A DNA stretch of 15,048 bases from Syntrophaceae bacterium CG2_30_49_12 (GCA_001873675.1 MNZP01000057.1:922-15969); one strand, 5' to 3'. Counted from the first letter of the stretch, positions 6,528 through 14,791 are shown. The notes: a model not told the origin generated them from the letters alone. Program-made: numbers and translations.

Positions 6528-6555
6528 TTACCCCTGACCCCTGATCCCTGTCCCC
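6528..6555. repeat. four degenerate tandem heptamers between argB and argD
   Basis: On the minus strand the units read GGGGACA, GGGATCA, GGGGTCA and GGGGTAA, 7 bases each, immediately before the argD start. On the plus strand they are TTACCCC, TGACCCC, TGATCCC and TGTCCCC. The last copy plus the following GG helps form the ribosome binding site. Only the unit length is shared with the GGTTCAA repeat at 14771-14791. Confidence 0.85.
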
Positions 6556-6572
6556 TCTATAGCTCGACAGAT

Positions 6573-7469
6573 TCACGAGGATAACACAATCTCCGTCCCG
6601 ATTCCCATATCGGTAAAAATTTCCAAGAGAACAGAGTGTTTTAAGCGGCCATCAATAATGTGGGCCTTTTTTACCCCCTCCCGCAACGCCTTAAGACAAC
6701 ACTTCACCTTGGGAAACATACCTCCCCTGATGAGACCTGTCTGAATCATGTCCTGGGCTTCTCTGTCGTTCATGGTATTTATCAATCGGCTATTTTCACC
6801 CATGACCCCTTCCACATCGGTCAAGAGGAGGAGTTTCTCCGCTTTGAGGGCAGCCGCCACCCCGCCGGCGACAAGATCGGCGTTGATGTTATACGTTTCA
6901 CCGTTTTCCCCCACACCGGTCGGGGCAATAACGGGAATAAAACCGCCATCCTCCAGGGAGGTAATCAAGTCTGTATTGATTTCCACAACCTTGCCGACCA
7001 GACCGAGATCAATGATCTCAGGCGGGGTATCCTTGGCCTTTTCTGCGCTTAAAAGATATTTTTCTGCCCTGGTCAGATTGCCATCCTTGCCGGACAGACC
7101 CACGGCTCTACCGCCATGCCGATTAATGAGTCCCACGATTTCCTTATTCACCTTCCCTACGAGCACCATCTCTACGATGGCCATGGTCTCCTCGTCGGTT
7201 ACCCGCATCCCCTGGACAAACTTGGAATCTTTGCCTAATTTCTTCAAAATACTCCCGATCTGAGGACCGCCGCCATGGACCACCACAGGGTTGATCCCGA
7301 TGTATTTCATCATGACCACATCCCTGGCGAAGATATCTTTCAACTCCTCATCCACCATGGCATGGCCACCGTACTTGATAACAATAGTCTTATTATAAAA
7401 TCGGCGTATATAGGGAAGGGCCTCGAGAAGGATGTCGGCCCTTTCCATAGATTTCCTGACACTGTCCAT
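6573..7469 (-). CDS. argB: acetylglutamate kinase (N-helix, arginine-sensitive type)
   Basis: Phosphorylates N-acetylglutamate with ATP, the second step of arginine synthesis, cytoplasmic. The 298 residues include IVIKYGGHAM (catalytic Lys32), VVVHGGGPQIG (62-72), the substrate arginine in GMRVTD (R89) and NINADLVAGGVAAAL (194-208). About 27 residues before the core form a helix (MDSVRKSMERADILLEAL). This N-helix marks the hexameric, arginine-feedback-inhibited enzymes and is absent from E. coli ArgB, so feedback control by arginine is expected from family knowledge. GGGGAGA precedes the ATG. It starts 15 bases after the hslU stop and is followed by argD. Confidence 0.96.
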   Translation of the reverse strand: MDSVRKSMERADILLEALPYIRRFYNKTIVIKYGGHAMVDEELKDIFARDVVMMKYIGINPVVVHGGGPQIGSILKKLGKDSKFVQGMRVTDEETMAIVEMVLVGKVNKEIVGLINRHGGRAVGLSGKDGNLTRAEKYLLSAEKAKDTPPEIIDLGLVGKVVEINTDLITSLEDGGFIPVIAPTGVGENGETYNINADLVAGGVAAALKAEKLLLLTDVEGVMGENSRLINTMNDREAQDMIQTGLIRGGMFPKVKCCLKALREGVKKAHIIDGRLKHSVLLEIFTDMGIGTEIVLSS

Positions 7470-7484
7470 TTATGTCTCCCCTGT

Positions 7485-8861
7485 TTACAGAATATAGCGG
7501 CTTAAGTCCTCATCCTCAACAATGTCTTCTAACTTTTCCCGCACGTAGTTCGCATCAATGAGCGCTTTTTTCTCCGTCATCTCGGGTGCATCAAAGGAGA
7601 TTTCTTCCAGAAGGGTCTCCATGATGGTGTAAAGCCTCCTGGCCCCGATATTTTCCGTCTTTTCATTGACCACGGTTGCTACTTCTGCAATTTCAGCAAT
7701 CGCATCATCCTTGAAAATGAGCTTAACCCCTTCCGTTGCCATCATCTCTATATATTGCTTGACGAGGGCATTATGGGGTTCCGTGAGAATCCTGATGAAT
7801 TCCTCTTTTCCGAGGGAATCCAGCTCCACCCTGATGGGAAATCGTCCCTGAAGTTCGGGGATAAGATCAGAGGGTTTTGAAGAGCTAAACGCACCAGCAG
7901 CGATAAAGAGGATATGATCCGTCTTGACCATCCCGTACCTCGTATTGACGCTAGATCCTTCCACAATCGGGAGGAGGTCCCTCTGCACACCCTCCCTTGA
8001 TACATCGGGACCATGGGAAGAATTACTTCCGACAATCTTATCAATCTCGTCAAGAAAAATGATGCCGGATTGTTCCACCCTTTCAATGGCCGTCCTGGTT
8101 ACCTTGTCCATATCCACCAGTTTCTGGGCCTCCTCGGCCGCCAGGATCGAAAGCGCATCAGAAACCTTGACCCTGGCATTTTTCTTCTTCTGGGGGAAGA
8201 TATTCCCGAACATCTCCCTGATATTCATGCCCATATCCTCAACACCGGAGGAGGAAAATATCTCGATCATCGGGCCGGTCCTAATGTCCGTCATTTCTAT
8301 CTCTACAAAACGATTATCCAGTTTGCCTTCATGGAGGAGACGGCGCAGTTTCTCGCGCGTCGTATTCTCCTGAGTGGTAAGTTCAGTTCCCATCTGCCCT
8401 GAATCCCCGTCAGGTGTCTTGTCTTCGGCCTTCCTTTCTTTTGGAGGAAGCAGAATGTCTAAAAGTCTCTCCTCTGCAATCTCCGCCGCCTTTACCTTTA
8501 CATTCTCCTGCTCTTCTGATTTAACCATATTTACTGACAGGTCTACAAGGTCGCGCACCATGGACTCCACATCTCTGCCCACATAACCCACCTCGGTAAA
8601 TTTTGAGGCCTCAATCTTCAAAAAAGGAGAATTATCGAGTTTCGCCAATCTCCTGGCTATTTCTGTCTTTCCAACCCCCGTCGGACCGATCATGATGATA
8701 TTTTTGGGTGATATCTCCTCTGCCAGATCAGGGGGGACGTTCTGACGTCTCCAGCGGTTTCTCAAGGCAATAGCCACTGCCCGCTTGGCCTCCCCCTGAC
8801 CGATGATGTATTGATCCAGTTTTTCTACAATTTCCCGCGGTGTTAAATTATTTGATGGCAT
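7485..8861 (-). CDS. hslU: ATP-dependent protease ATPase subunit HslU
   Basis: AAA+ unfoldase of the HslUV (ClpYQ) protease that unfolds substrates and feeds them to HslV in the cytoplasm. The 458 residues begin TPREIVEKLDQYIIGQ, as is typical. Walker A GPTGVGKT (59-66), the pore loop GYVGRD (92-97), an intermediate domain (about 110-240), Walker B IIFLDEID (267-274) and ELQGRFPIRVEL are visible. The C terminus EDLSRYIL is the conserved tail that docks into HslV and activates it. The ATG at 8861 is preceded by GGAG just after the hslV stop, with a 14-base gap between the genes. Length and motifs are complete. Confidence 0.98.
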   Translation of the reverse strand: MPSNNLTPREIVEKLDQYIIGQGEAKRAVAIALRNRWRRQNVPPDLAEEISPKNIIMIGPTGVGKTEIARRLAKLDNSPFLKIEASKFTEVGYVGRDVESMVRDLVDLSVNMVKSEEQENVKVKAAEIAEERLLDILLPPKERKAEDKTPDGDSGQMGTELTTQENTTREKLRRLLHEGKLDNRFVEIEMTDIRTGPMIEIFSSSGVEDMGMNIREMFGNIFPQKKKNARVKVSDALSILAAEEAQKLVDMDKVTRTAIERVEQSGIIFLDEIDKIVGSNSSHGPDVSREGVQRDLLPIVEGSSVNTRYGMVKTDHILFIAAGAFSSSKPSDLIPELQGRFPIRVELDSLGKEEFIRILTEPHNALVKQYIEMMATEGVKLIFKDDAIAEIAEVATVVNEKTENIGARRLYTIMETLLEEISFDAPEMTEKKALIDANYVREKLEDIVEDEDLSRYIL

Positions 8862-8875
8862 ATAAATTTCACTCC

Positions 8876-9451
8876 TTATCCCCTACCTTTAATTACGCTT
8901 GATTCCGTTTCCTGGCACATATCCAGCTCCTCCACGGTAATCCTGTCATTGGTGTAGATACATATCTCTGCGGTAATCCGTATCGCCTCTCTTGCAATCT
9001 CTGTCGCCGTCAAATCCGAAAATCTGATGAGGGCCCGGGCCGCCGCCAGGGCATAGGGGCCTCCCGACCCTATCGCCATCACATCATCATCTGCTTCGAT
9101 GACATCACCGTTGCCGGAGATGATAAGAAAATAATCCTTACTGACGGCAATCATCAGGGCCTCCAGATGTCTCAGGACCCTGTCGGTCCTCCAGTCCTTG
9201 GTCAGTTCAACCGCTGCCCTCAAAAGATTGCCGTTGTATTGTTCTAATTTCTGATCAAACCGATCAAAGAGGGTAAATGCATCGGCCGTTGCCCCTGCAA
9301 AACCCACGATAACCTGATTGTGATACAACCTGCGGACCTTTCTCGCCCCATGCTTCATGACAGTAACATCGAGGGTAACCTGACCATCCCCTGCCACCGT
9401 GACTTTTCCCTTATGCCTGACGGCTAATACCGTGGTTCCCCTTATTTTCAT
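8876..9451 (-). CDS. hslV: ATP-dependent protease subunit HslV
   Basis: Threonine peptidase, the proteolytic double-ring of HslUV. The 191 residues start MKIRGTTVLAVRHKGK. The catalytic N-terminal threonine should be Thr6 after removal of a five-residue leader (MKIRG), as in other delta-type HslV proteins and unlike E. coli, where only Met is removed. GDGQVTL and VMKHGARKVRRL follow, then GFAGATADAFTLFDRF and GSGGPYALAAARAL. The ATG overlaps the xerC stop (ATGA), and GGAGGTG at 9462-9468 provides the ribosome binding site. It pairs with the hslU gene directly downstream. Confidence 0.98.
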   Translation of the reverse strand: MKIRGTTVLAVRHKGKVTVAGDGQVTLDVTVMKHGARKVRRLYHNQVIVGFAGATADAFTLFDRFDQKLEQYNGNLLRAAVELTKDWRTDRVLRHLEALMIAVSKDYFLIISGNGDVIEADDDVMAIGSGGPYALAAARALIRFSDLTATEIAREAIRITAEICIYTNDRITVEELDMCQETESSVIKGRG

Positions 9452-10434
9452 AAATTGTCAACACCTCCTCTGGCCTTTGGGTGGGCCTTATCGTAAACTT
9501 CCATCAGTCTGCTTACACTCACCGATGTATATTTTTGAGTAGTAGAAAGGCTCTCATGGCCGAGAAGTTCCTGGATAGACCGCAGGTCAGCGCCCGCATC
9601 CATCAGGTGCGTGGCAAATGTATGCCTTAGGGTATGGGGGCTGATCTTTCTGTTAATCCCGGAGAGAAGGACATACCTGTCGAGGGCCCTGGCCACACTC
9701 CTCGTAGTCAATCTGCTTCCGCTCCTGCTGATAAAGACAGGTACATTTGCAGTTTCACCGGCTTCCCTGCCTCTCTTCAATAGTTCACCCCTTTTTTCCA
9801 GATAGTCCCTCATGGCCAGCAAGGCCGGCTCACCCACAGGGACAATCCTCTCCTTCTTGCCCTTCCCCCTGATCTTCATCAAGGCCCTGTTAAAATCAAT
9901 ATCCTCCATGTTCAAACCTGTAAGTTCGGAAAGACGGATACCGGAAGAATAGAAAAATTCGATGATAGCCCTGTCCCTTAATCCAAGGACATCCTGTTTA
10001 AACGGAGCAGCTAACAGGGCAAACATTTCATCCACCGAAAGAAAGGCAGGTATATATCTTTCGGAAGGCGGCGCCTGAACCAATACGGCAGGATTTACCT
10101 TGATTCTCTCCTCACGCAAGAGATATTTAAAGAAAGACCTCAGTGCGGCCACTTTTCTTGCGATGGTTACCTTTTTCACCTTCGCCCGGTAGAGTGAACC
10201 GAGAAAGGCCCTGATCACCACATGATCTATGTGGATGAAAGCATCATTGCCGTCCCTTCCTACGTCAGGGGAGGCCTTTCCTGCGTCAAGGCATGCTTTT
10301 TCCTCCGTGATACGATTCGTATCGAGGAACCCTTTAAATTGTCTCAAATCAGTTAAATAACTCTTCCTCGTATGGGGTGACAGATTTCTCTCTATCTCTA
10401 TATGCCTGGCAAAATCTTCGATAGCTTTTTCCAT
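9448..10434 (-). CDS. xerC: tyrosine recombinase XerC
   Basis: Tyrosine recombinase that, with XerD, resolves chromosome dimers at dif. Counting from the ATG at 10434, the 328 residues have a SAM-like core-binding domain (about 1-110) and the catalytic domain with Arg167 (SSGIRLSEL), Lys in GKGKKERIVPVG, His267/Arg270 (HTLRHTFATHLM), His293 (LLGHES) and Tyr302 (TQKYTSV), all present. A TTG at 10464 would add 10 residues and overlap the upstream gene; neither start has a strong ribosome binding site, and the ATG matches family N termini better. It is about 30 residues longer than E. coli XerC, partly through an insert (about 45-70) with a duplicated 7-residue unit. Position next to hslVU supports XerC rather than an integrase. 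Confidence 0.93.
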   Translation of the reverse strand: MEKAIEDFARHIEIERNLSPHTRKSYLTDLRQFKGFLDTNRITEEKACLDAGKASPDVGRDGNDAFIHIDHVVIRAFLGSLYRAKVKKVTIARKVAALRSFFKYLLREERIKVNPAVLVQAPPSERYIPAFLSVDEMFALLAAPFKQDVLGLRDRAIIEFFYSSGIRLSELTGLNMEDIDFNRALMKIRGKGKKERIVPVGEPALLAMRDYLEKRGELLKRGREAGETANVPVFISRSGSRLTTRSVARALDRYVLLSGINRKISPHTLRHTFATHLMDAGADLRSIQELLGHESLSTTQKYTSVSVSRLMEVYDKAHPKARGGVDNL

Positions 10435-10444
10435 AGGGGTTACT

Positions 10445-10945
10445 TTACATCTTATATTTTCCAAAATCTTCGGGAGAAAGATTTTCCAGAAATTCCCTCA
10501 ATTTTCCCTTTTTTACATCATCAATATCCGCCATTTTTGTGCTAAAATCTACATCCCGGGATTTCTCAATAACCTTATCATCAACAAATATCGGGGCGCC
10601 GGCCCTCAAGGCAAGGGCAATGGCATCACTGGGACGGGAATCAACGATAAACTCGTTCCCATCTTTAACTAAATAGATATTGGCAAAAAAGGTGTTATTC
10701 CTGAGGTCGTTTATTTCGATTTTCGTTATGGCAACCTCAAGGGTCTTCAAGACATCGTGGAGAAGATCGTGGGTCATGGGTCTTGAAAAAGCAACCTTTT
10801 CCAGTTCCGTGGCAATGGCGCTGGCCTCAAATATCCCTATCCATATAGGAATTGCCTTCTTTTCATGGAGATCTTTCAAAATTACAATCGGTGTATTCGT
10901 GATCGGATCTAATGTTAATCCGGATACTTTCATCTCTATAAGCAT
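10445..10945 (-). CDS. DUF151 / bifunctional nuclease family protein
   Basis: 166-residue cytoplasmic protein of the DUF151 (BFN) family. A few members are reported to have DNase/RNase activity, but the bacterial role is not settled. The BFN domain fills about residues 1-135: MKVSGLTLDPITNTPIVIL, IPIWIGIFEASAIATELE, RPMTHDLLHDVL and the conserved SRPSDAIALALRAGAPIF. The C-terminal 30 residues (LREFLENLSPEDFGKYKM) are short, charged and probably helical. AGGGG precedes the ATG, which lies 3 bases after the miaB stop. Linkage to miaB and xerC is consistent with a nucleic-acid role but does not prove it. Confidence 0.92.
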   Translation of the reverse strand: MLIEMKVSGLTLDPITNTPIVILKDLHEKKAIPIWIGIFEASAIATELEKVAFSRPMTHDLLHDVLKTLEVAITKIEINDLRNNTFFANIYLVKDGNEFIVDSRPSDAIALALRAGAPIFVDDKVIEKSRDVDFSTKMADIDDVKKGKLREFLENLSPEDFGKYKM

Positions 10946-10948
10946 CTG

Positions 10949-12277
10949 TTAACCCCTCCCCTGATGTAGTTCACCCCTTAAGGAATGCAAATATGCCTCT
11001 GTAATCAAAACAGAAACTGTCTTCCCGATAAGTCCCTTTTTTCCCCTGAAGTTTACAATTTTGTTGGACCTTGTCCGTCCCACCATCTCATCGGGCATTT
11101 TCTTGCTTACCCCCTCCACCAGCACATCTTCTATACGTCCCTCCAGTGCCCTGTTTCTCTCAAGAGTATGCTTCTCCTGGAGGGATTGAAGTGCCTGAAG
11201 TCTCTCGCGCTTGATACATTCATCTACCTTGTCAGCAAACTTTACCGCAGCGGTCCCCTCACGTTCCGAATACCTAAAAGAAAAAAGATTATTAAACCTG
11301 ATTTTTTCCATCAAGTCTATTGTTTCTTGAAAGTCCCTTTCTGTTTCGCCGGGAAATCCCACAATCATATCGGAAGTAATACTGATATCCGGGCAGATGT
11401 TCCTGAGACTTTCCACTTTCTCCAGGTACTGGGCCTTTGTATAACCCCGGTTCATCCTCTTCAGGATAAGGTCTGATCCCGATTGCACGGGAAGATGAAT
11501 GTGCTCACACAACTTGTCAATATCAGCATAACATCTCATCAGATCAAAAGACAGATCCTTCGGATGCGAGGTAGTATATCTAATCCTCTCGATACCCCCG
11601 ATTTTTCCCACCTCGTGCAGCAGGGCGGCAAAATCGGTTCCCACGGTTTTACCATAGGAATTGACGTTCTGACCGAGGAGTGTCACTTCCCTGATCCCGC
11701 GGTCGGCAAGGGCTTTAACCTCATCAATAACATCTTGAGATGGTCTGCTCACCTCCGGCCCCCGCAGGTAAGGAACGACACAGAAGGAACAGAAATTATT
11801 ACAACCTTGCATGATAGTTACATAAGCGCTGACCGCCCCGTTCTGCGGCAATGCCACGATGCCCACTGATTTTACAGATTCGTGAAATGTCGTCTCTTCA
11901 AGCCGTGATCCCGTCGTCTCGATAGTTCTTATAAGATCGGGAAGCTGATGAATATTATGGGTACCAAAAACCAGGTCCAGAAAAGGCGCCCGGCCAAAGA
12001 TTTTAGATCGCCACTGCTGGGCAAGACACCCTCCCATCCCTATGATCAGGCCGGGTTTACTACGCTTTAATTCTCTGAATTTCCCCAACTGAGAGTACAC
12101 CTTTTGCGCCGCCTTTTCCCTGATACTGCATGTATTTACGATGATTAGATCGGCCTTCCTGAAATCGTCGGTACTTTCATATCCAGAGGCCTTAAGCAAC
12201 GCCACAATCTGTTCGGAATCGTGGACATTCATCTGACAGCCAAAGGTCTTAATGTAGAGATACTTTTCAGCTACCAC
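10949..12277 (-). CDS. miaB: tRNA-2-methylthio-N6-dimethylallyladenosine synthase
   Basis: Radical-SAM methylthiotransferase that converts i6A37 to ms2i6A37 in tRNAs reading UNN codons. The 442 residues comprise the N-terminal MTTase domain with cluster cysteines Cys14 (TFGCQMN), Cys50 (NTCSIREKA) and Cys84 (MGGCLAQQ). The radical-SAM domain follows with Cys159/163/166 (QGCNNFCSFCVVPY), and a C-terminal TRAM region covers about 375-440. IREKAAQKV and the overall motif set separate it from RimO and MtaB. The start is GTG at 12277, with AAGG a few bases upstream; no in-frame ATG fits better. It is preceded by a 40-base gap after rsmA and followed after 3 bases by the DUF151 gene. Confidence 0.97.
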   Translation of the reverse strand: MVAEKYLYIKTFGCQMNVHDSEQIVALLKASGYESTDDFRKADLIIVNTCSIREKAAQKVYSQLGKFRELKRSKPGLIIGMGGCLAQQWRSKIFGRAPFLDLVFGTHNIHQLPDLIRTIETTGSRLEETTFHESVKSVGIVALPQNGAVSAYVTIMQGCNNFCSFCVVPYLRGPEVSRPSQDVIDEVKALADRGIREVTLLGQNVNSYGKTVGTDFAALLHEVGKIGGIERIRYTTSHPKDLSFDLMRCYADIDKLCEHIHLPVQSGSDLILKRMNRGYTKAQYLEKVESLRNICPDISITSDMIVGFPGETERDFQETIDLMEKIRFNNLFSFRYSEREGTAAVKFADKVDECIKRERLQALQSLQEKHTLERNRALEGRIEDVLVEGVSKKMPDEMVGRTRSNKIVNFRGKKGLIGKTVSVLITEAYLHSLRGELHQGRG

Positions 12278-12317
12278 CTAACCTTGACCTCATTTCACGC
12301 TTTAGTAGCATATTTTG

Positions 12318-13241
12318 TTAATTGTTACAATTATTCCCTTGGTTTAAACTAATATCTTCGCCCGGTTGGGGCATTACGGAAAATGAAAGGTGGTTGCCTG
12401 TGATTTTATTGAAAAGAACATTACTCAATACACCAAACTCTTCCGTTGTCAGAGTCTCGCCCCGCCTGCTACCGTCAATGCCCGCCGCCTCAAGAGATAA
12501 ATTTATCTCCCTTTCACAAAACGGCAAATTTGCACCACGGAGATTATTCAAGAGGGTTTTCCTTCTTTTCGAAAAGGCAATCTTTACGATCTTCCTGAAA
12601 AAATCGTCATCCCTTAAGTCAATTAGAGGCTTTTGTCGCGTCACAATCTTCAGTACAGAAGACATCACCATAGGTTGGGGGTAAAAACACTCAGGAGGCA
12701 CGGTCATCTCGTGAGAGACGATGCTGTACATGGAAAGCGCTACAGAAGGTACGCCGTAATCCTTTGTTCCCACAGGGGCGATAATGCGATCGGCCATTTC
12801 CTTTTGAAACATCAGGATCATATATGCAATGCAGCGCCTGTAAGAAATTAAGTGAAACAATATCTGCGAGGAAATGTTGTAAGGGAGATTACCAATAACC
12901 TTAAACTTACCTGCTGAACACCCCTGACAGGCCAGAGAAAAGTCGTATTTAAGGACATCAGTCGGGATAATTTCCACATTTGGGTGGCCTTTCAGCGCTT
13001 CACGGAGAAGGGCTACCAGGTACGGATCTACCTCGAGGGCAATAACCCTTCGGGCCTGGGCCGCCAGCAGCTCTGTCATGATTCCCACACCGGCGCCTAT
13101 CTCAACAACGGTATCCTCCTTTCGGATATCGGCTATCTTAACAATCTTGCTTGCAATATTTCTATCCTCAAGAAATGACTGTCCCAGACGTTTCCGTGGT
13201 CGGATATCGTGATTTTTAAGGATTTTTCTGGGACTGGTCAT
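12318..13241 (-). CDS. rsmA: 16S rRNA (adenine1518/1519-N6)-dimethyltransferase
   Basis: RsmA/KsgA dimethylates two adjacent adenines in helix 45 of 16S rRNA, a late quality step in 30S assembly. From the ATG at 13241 it has 307 residues: RKRLGQSFLEDRN near the N terminus, SAM motif VVEIGAGVG (45-53), acidic ALEVD, and the catalytic NLPYN (118-122), then a C-terminal helical domain ending in a Gln/Asn-rich tail. The frame stays open for 104 more codons upstream, but these overlap the DUF2062 gene in another frame and have no family resemblance. The chosen ATG forms an ATGA overlap with the restored end of DUF2062. The ribosome binding site is weak, consistent with coupled translation. Confidence 0.95.
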   Translation of the reverse strand: MTSPRKILKNHDIRPRKRLGQSFLEDRNIASKIVKIADIRKEDTVVEIGAGVGIMTELLAAQARRVIALEVDPYLVALLREALKGHPNVEIIPTDVLKYDFSLACQGCSAGKFKVIGNLPYNISSQILFHLISYRRCIAYMILMFQKEMADRIIAPVGTKDYGVPSVALSMYSIVSHEMTVPPECFYPQPMVMSSVLKIVTRQKPLIDLRDDDFFRKIVKIAFSKRRKTLLNNLRGANLPFCEREINLSLEAAGIDGSRRGETLTTEEFGVLSNVLFNKITGNHLSFSVMPQPGEDISLNQGNNCNN

Positions 13242-13698
13242 TGGTCGCGATTCTTTCTTACAGTCAGTACGAGGCGGTAGGTAATAAAATACGCGAGGAG
13301 AGCGAAAAAGAAGGCAACGATAATGCCTCCCGTGAGCAACGGAACGGCAACACACCACCCCACCCCATGCTGACAACATTCCATACCGAATAGTCCGTAA
13401 AGACGATCTGGAAGTGGTCACTTCCCCATAAGTACCTGCCCAACTTATATTCCGAAACATAAAAAAACGGAATGGTGAGAGGATTTGAGATGATCCAGGA
13501 GCCAAGAAGGGCAGAGGCAATGTTCTGCCTGAAGGTAAGACATGATACAACAACCAGAACCGTATGAAACGGGATAGTGGGAGTTACACCGATAAAGACA
13601 CCCATTGCCATCCCGGTGGCAATGGTCTTCGGCTCACCTTTCAGGCTGATAAACCGCTCGTAAAACGCCTTGAATCTGCTTATGTTATTTTTTCTCAT
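13238..13698 (-). pseudogene. DUF2062 membrane protein, interrupted by a one-base frameshift
   Basis: Small membrane protein of the DUF2062 family, function unknown. From the ATG at 13698, one base after the tsaD stop, it reads a basic N terminus, then GMAMGVFIGVTPTIPFHT and SWIISNPLTIPFFYVSEYKLG, as in the family. After SVWNVVSMGW the frame turns into non-family sequence and stops at 13264. In another frame the expected last membrane helix and basic tail appear (VAVPLLTGGIIVAFFFALL, then AYFITYRLVL, RKNRDQ) and stop at 13238-13240, overlapping the rsmA ATG. The break is near 13358-13366, where the coding strand reads GGGGTGGGG. One added base, for example a fifth G, restores about 153 residues. 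Sequencing error, a true mutation or programmed slippage are all possible. Confidence 0.8.
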
Positions 13699-13699
13699 C

Positions 13700-14743
13700 T
13701 CAGCCCAGGTGGCTACTTTCGCCCCTCCGGCAGTGGAAAGAGTTAGGAATAGATGGCCATCTGGAAATTGCATTCAGATTTAGGGCATCAAATTTTCCCG
13801 CTCTTAAGAGATGTTCACCTAAAGCGGCAATCATAGCGGCATTGTCGGTGCACAAAACAGGAGGAGGGATAAACACCTCAAATCCTTTGTTATCTGCGTT
13901 CTCATAAAACAGTTCTCTCAGGCGGCTGTTTGCCGCAACCCCACCGCATACAACAACACGGAAGATAGATGACATTTTCGCGGCCTTTAAGGTCTTTTCT
14001 ACCAGGACATCGGCAATAGCTTCCTGATAACTGGCGGCCACGTCCGGTAACTCTTTCTCGGTAAACGGGCATCCCCGTCTTTTGATGCAGGTAAGGAGTG
14101 CAGTCTTCAGGCCGCTGAAGCTGAAATCTAAACTGTCTTTCATCGCCCTCGGAAATTTCAGCCAATCTCGCTCTCCTCTTTTAGCCAGTTGATCAATGAC
14201 AACCCCACCCGGATAACCAAGCCCTAACAATTTGGCTCCCTTATCAAAGGCCTCTCCGGCAGCGTCATCCCTCGTTTGCCCTAAGACTGCAAGGTTCTCA
14301 AAACCTTTTACCAGATAAATAGTTGTATGGCCACCAGAAACAACAAGGGCTACAAAAGGGAAGGCGACTTTTTCCTCTGTGAGAAAGATCGAGGCAACAT
14401 GGCCCTCAAGGTGATTCACTCCGACAAAAGGTATGCCTCCGGCAAAAGCAATTGCCTTCGCCACAGACAAACCCACAAGAAGAGAACCGACCAATCCCGG
14501 GCCTATGGTCACTGCTATCCCCTCAATATCATTCAGCGTAACCTCTGCATCGTCAAGGGCCTGAAGTATCACCGGCACTATTGCCTCAATATGCTTCCTG
14601 GAGGCAATCTCCGGTACGACACCACCATACCTGCTATGGACATCAATCTGGGAAGCAACAACATTAGAGAGAAGAAAACGGCCATCACTAACGACCGCCG
14701 CTGCCGTCTCGTCACAGGAAGACTCTATGCCTAAAACCAGCAT
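13700..14743 (-). CDS. tsaD: tRNA N6-adenosine threonylcarbamoyltransferase
   Basis: TsaD (YgjD/Kae1/Gcp) transfers threonylcarbamoyl to A37 of ANN-decoding tRNAs, acting with TsaB and TsaE. The 347 residues have the ASKHA fold: MLVLGIESSCDETAAAV at the N terminus, metal-ligand histidines His111 and His115 (NHLEGHVAS), VSGGHTT (about 135-141), FSGLKTALL and the late metal aspartate in CTDNAAMIAALG. The ATG at 14743 is preceded by GAAAGG and AGAGG. It appears to be the first gene of the long minus-strand cluster, yet the upstream 90 bases before the transposase fragment show no convincing sigma-70 promoter. Its stop is one base before the DUF2062 start. Complete, with no missing key residue. 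Confidence 0.97.
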   Translation of the reverse strand: MLVLGIESSCDETAAAVVSDGRFLLSNVVASQIDVHSRYGGVVPEIASRKHIEAIVPVILQALDDAEVTLNDIEGIAVTIGPGLVGSLLVGLSVAKAIAFAGGIPFVGVNHLEGHVASIFLTEEKVAFPFVALVVSGGHTTIYLVKGFENLAVLGQTRDDAAGEAFDKGAKLLGLGYPGGVVIDQLAKRGERDWLKFPRAMKDSLDFSFSGLKTALLTCIKRRGCPFTEKELPDVAASYQEAIADVLVEKTLKAAKMSSIFRVVVCGGVAANSRLRELFYENADNKGFEVFIPPPVLCTDNAAMIAALGEHLLRAGKFDALNLNAISRWPSIPNSFHCRRGESSHLG

Positions 14744-14770
14744 GCCTCTATTTTCCTTTCACGGTTCCGT

Positions 14771-14791
14771 GGTTCAAGGTTCAAGGTTAGA
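14771..14791. repeat. GGTTCAA heptamer repeat upstream of tsaD
   Basis: GGTTCAA occurs twice in tandem (14771-14777, 14778-14784), followed by a degenerate GGTTAGA (14785-14791). The adjacent CACGG-TT-CCGTG (14760-14771) is a short inverted repeat. It lies between tsaD and the transposase fragment. Confidence 0.75.

Noticed and set aside
10435..10464. TTG start for xerC at 10464
   Set aside because: No better ribosome binding site than the ATG at 10434, and the extra ten residues do not resemble XerC N termini; kept only as an alternative.
13242..13553. 104-codon N-terminal extension of rsmA in the same frame
   Set aside because: It overlaps the DUF2062 gene, shows no methyltransferase-family sequence, and the ATG at 13241 begins exactly where family members do.
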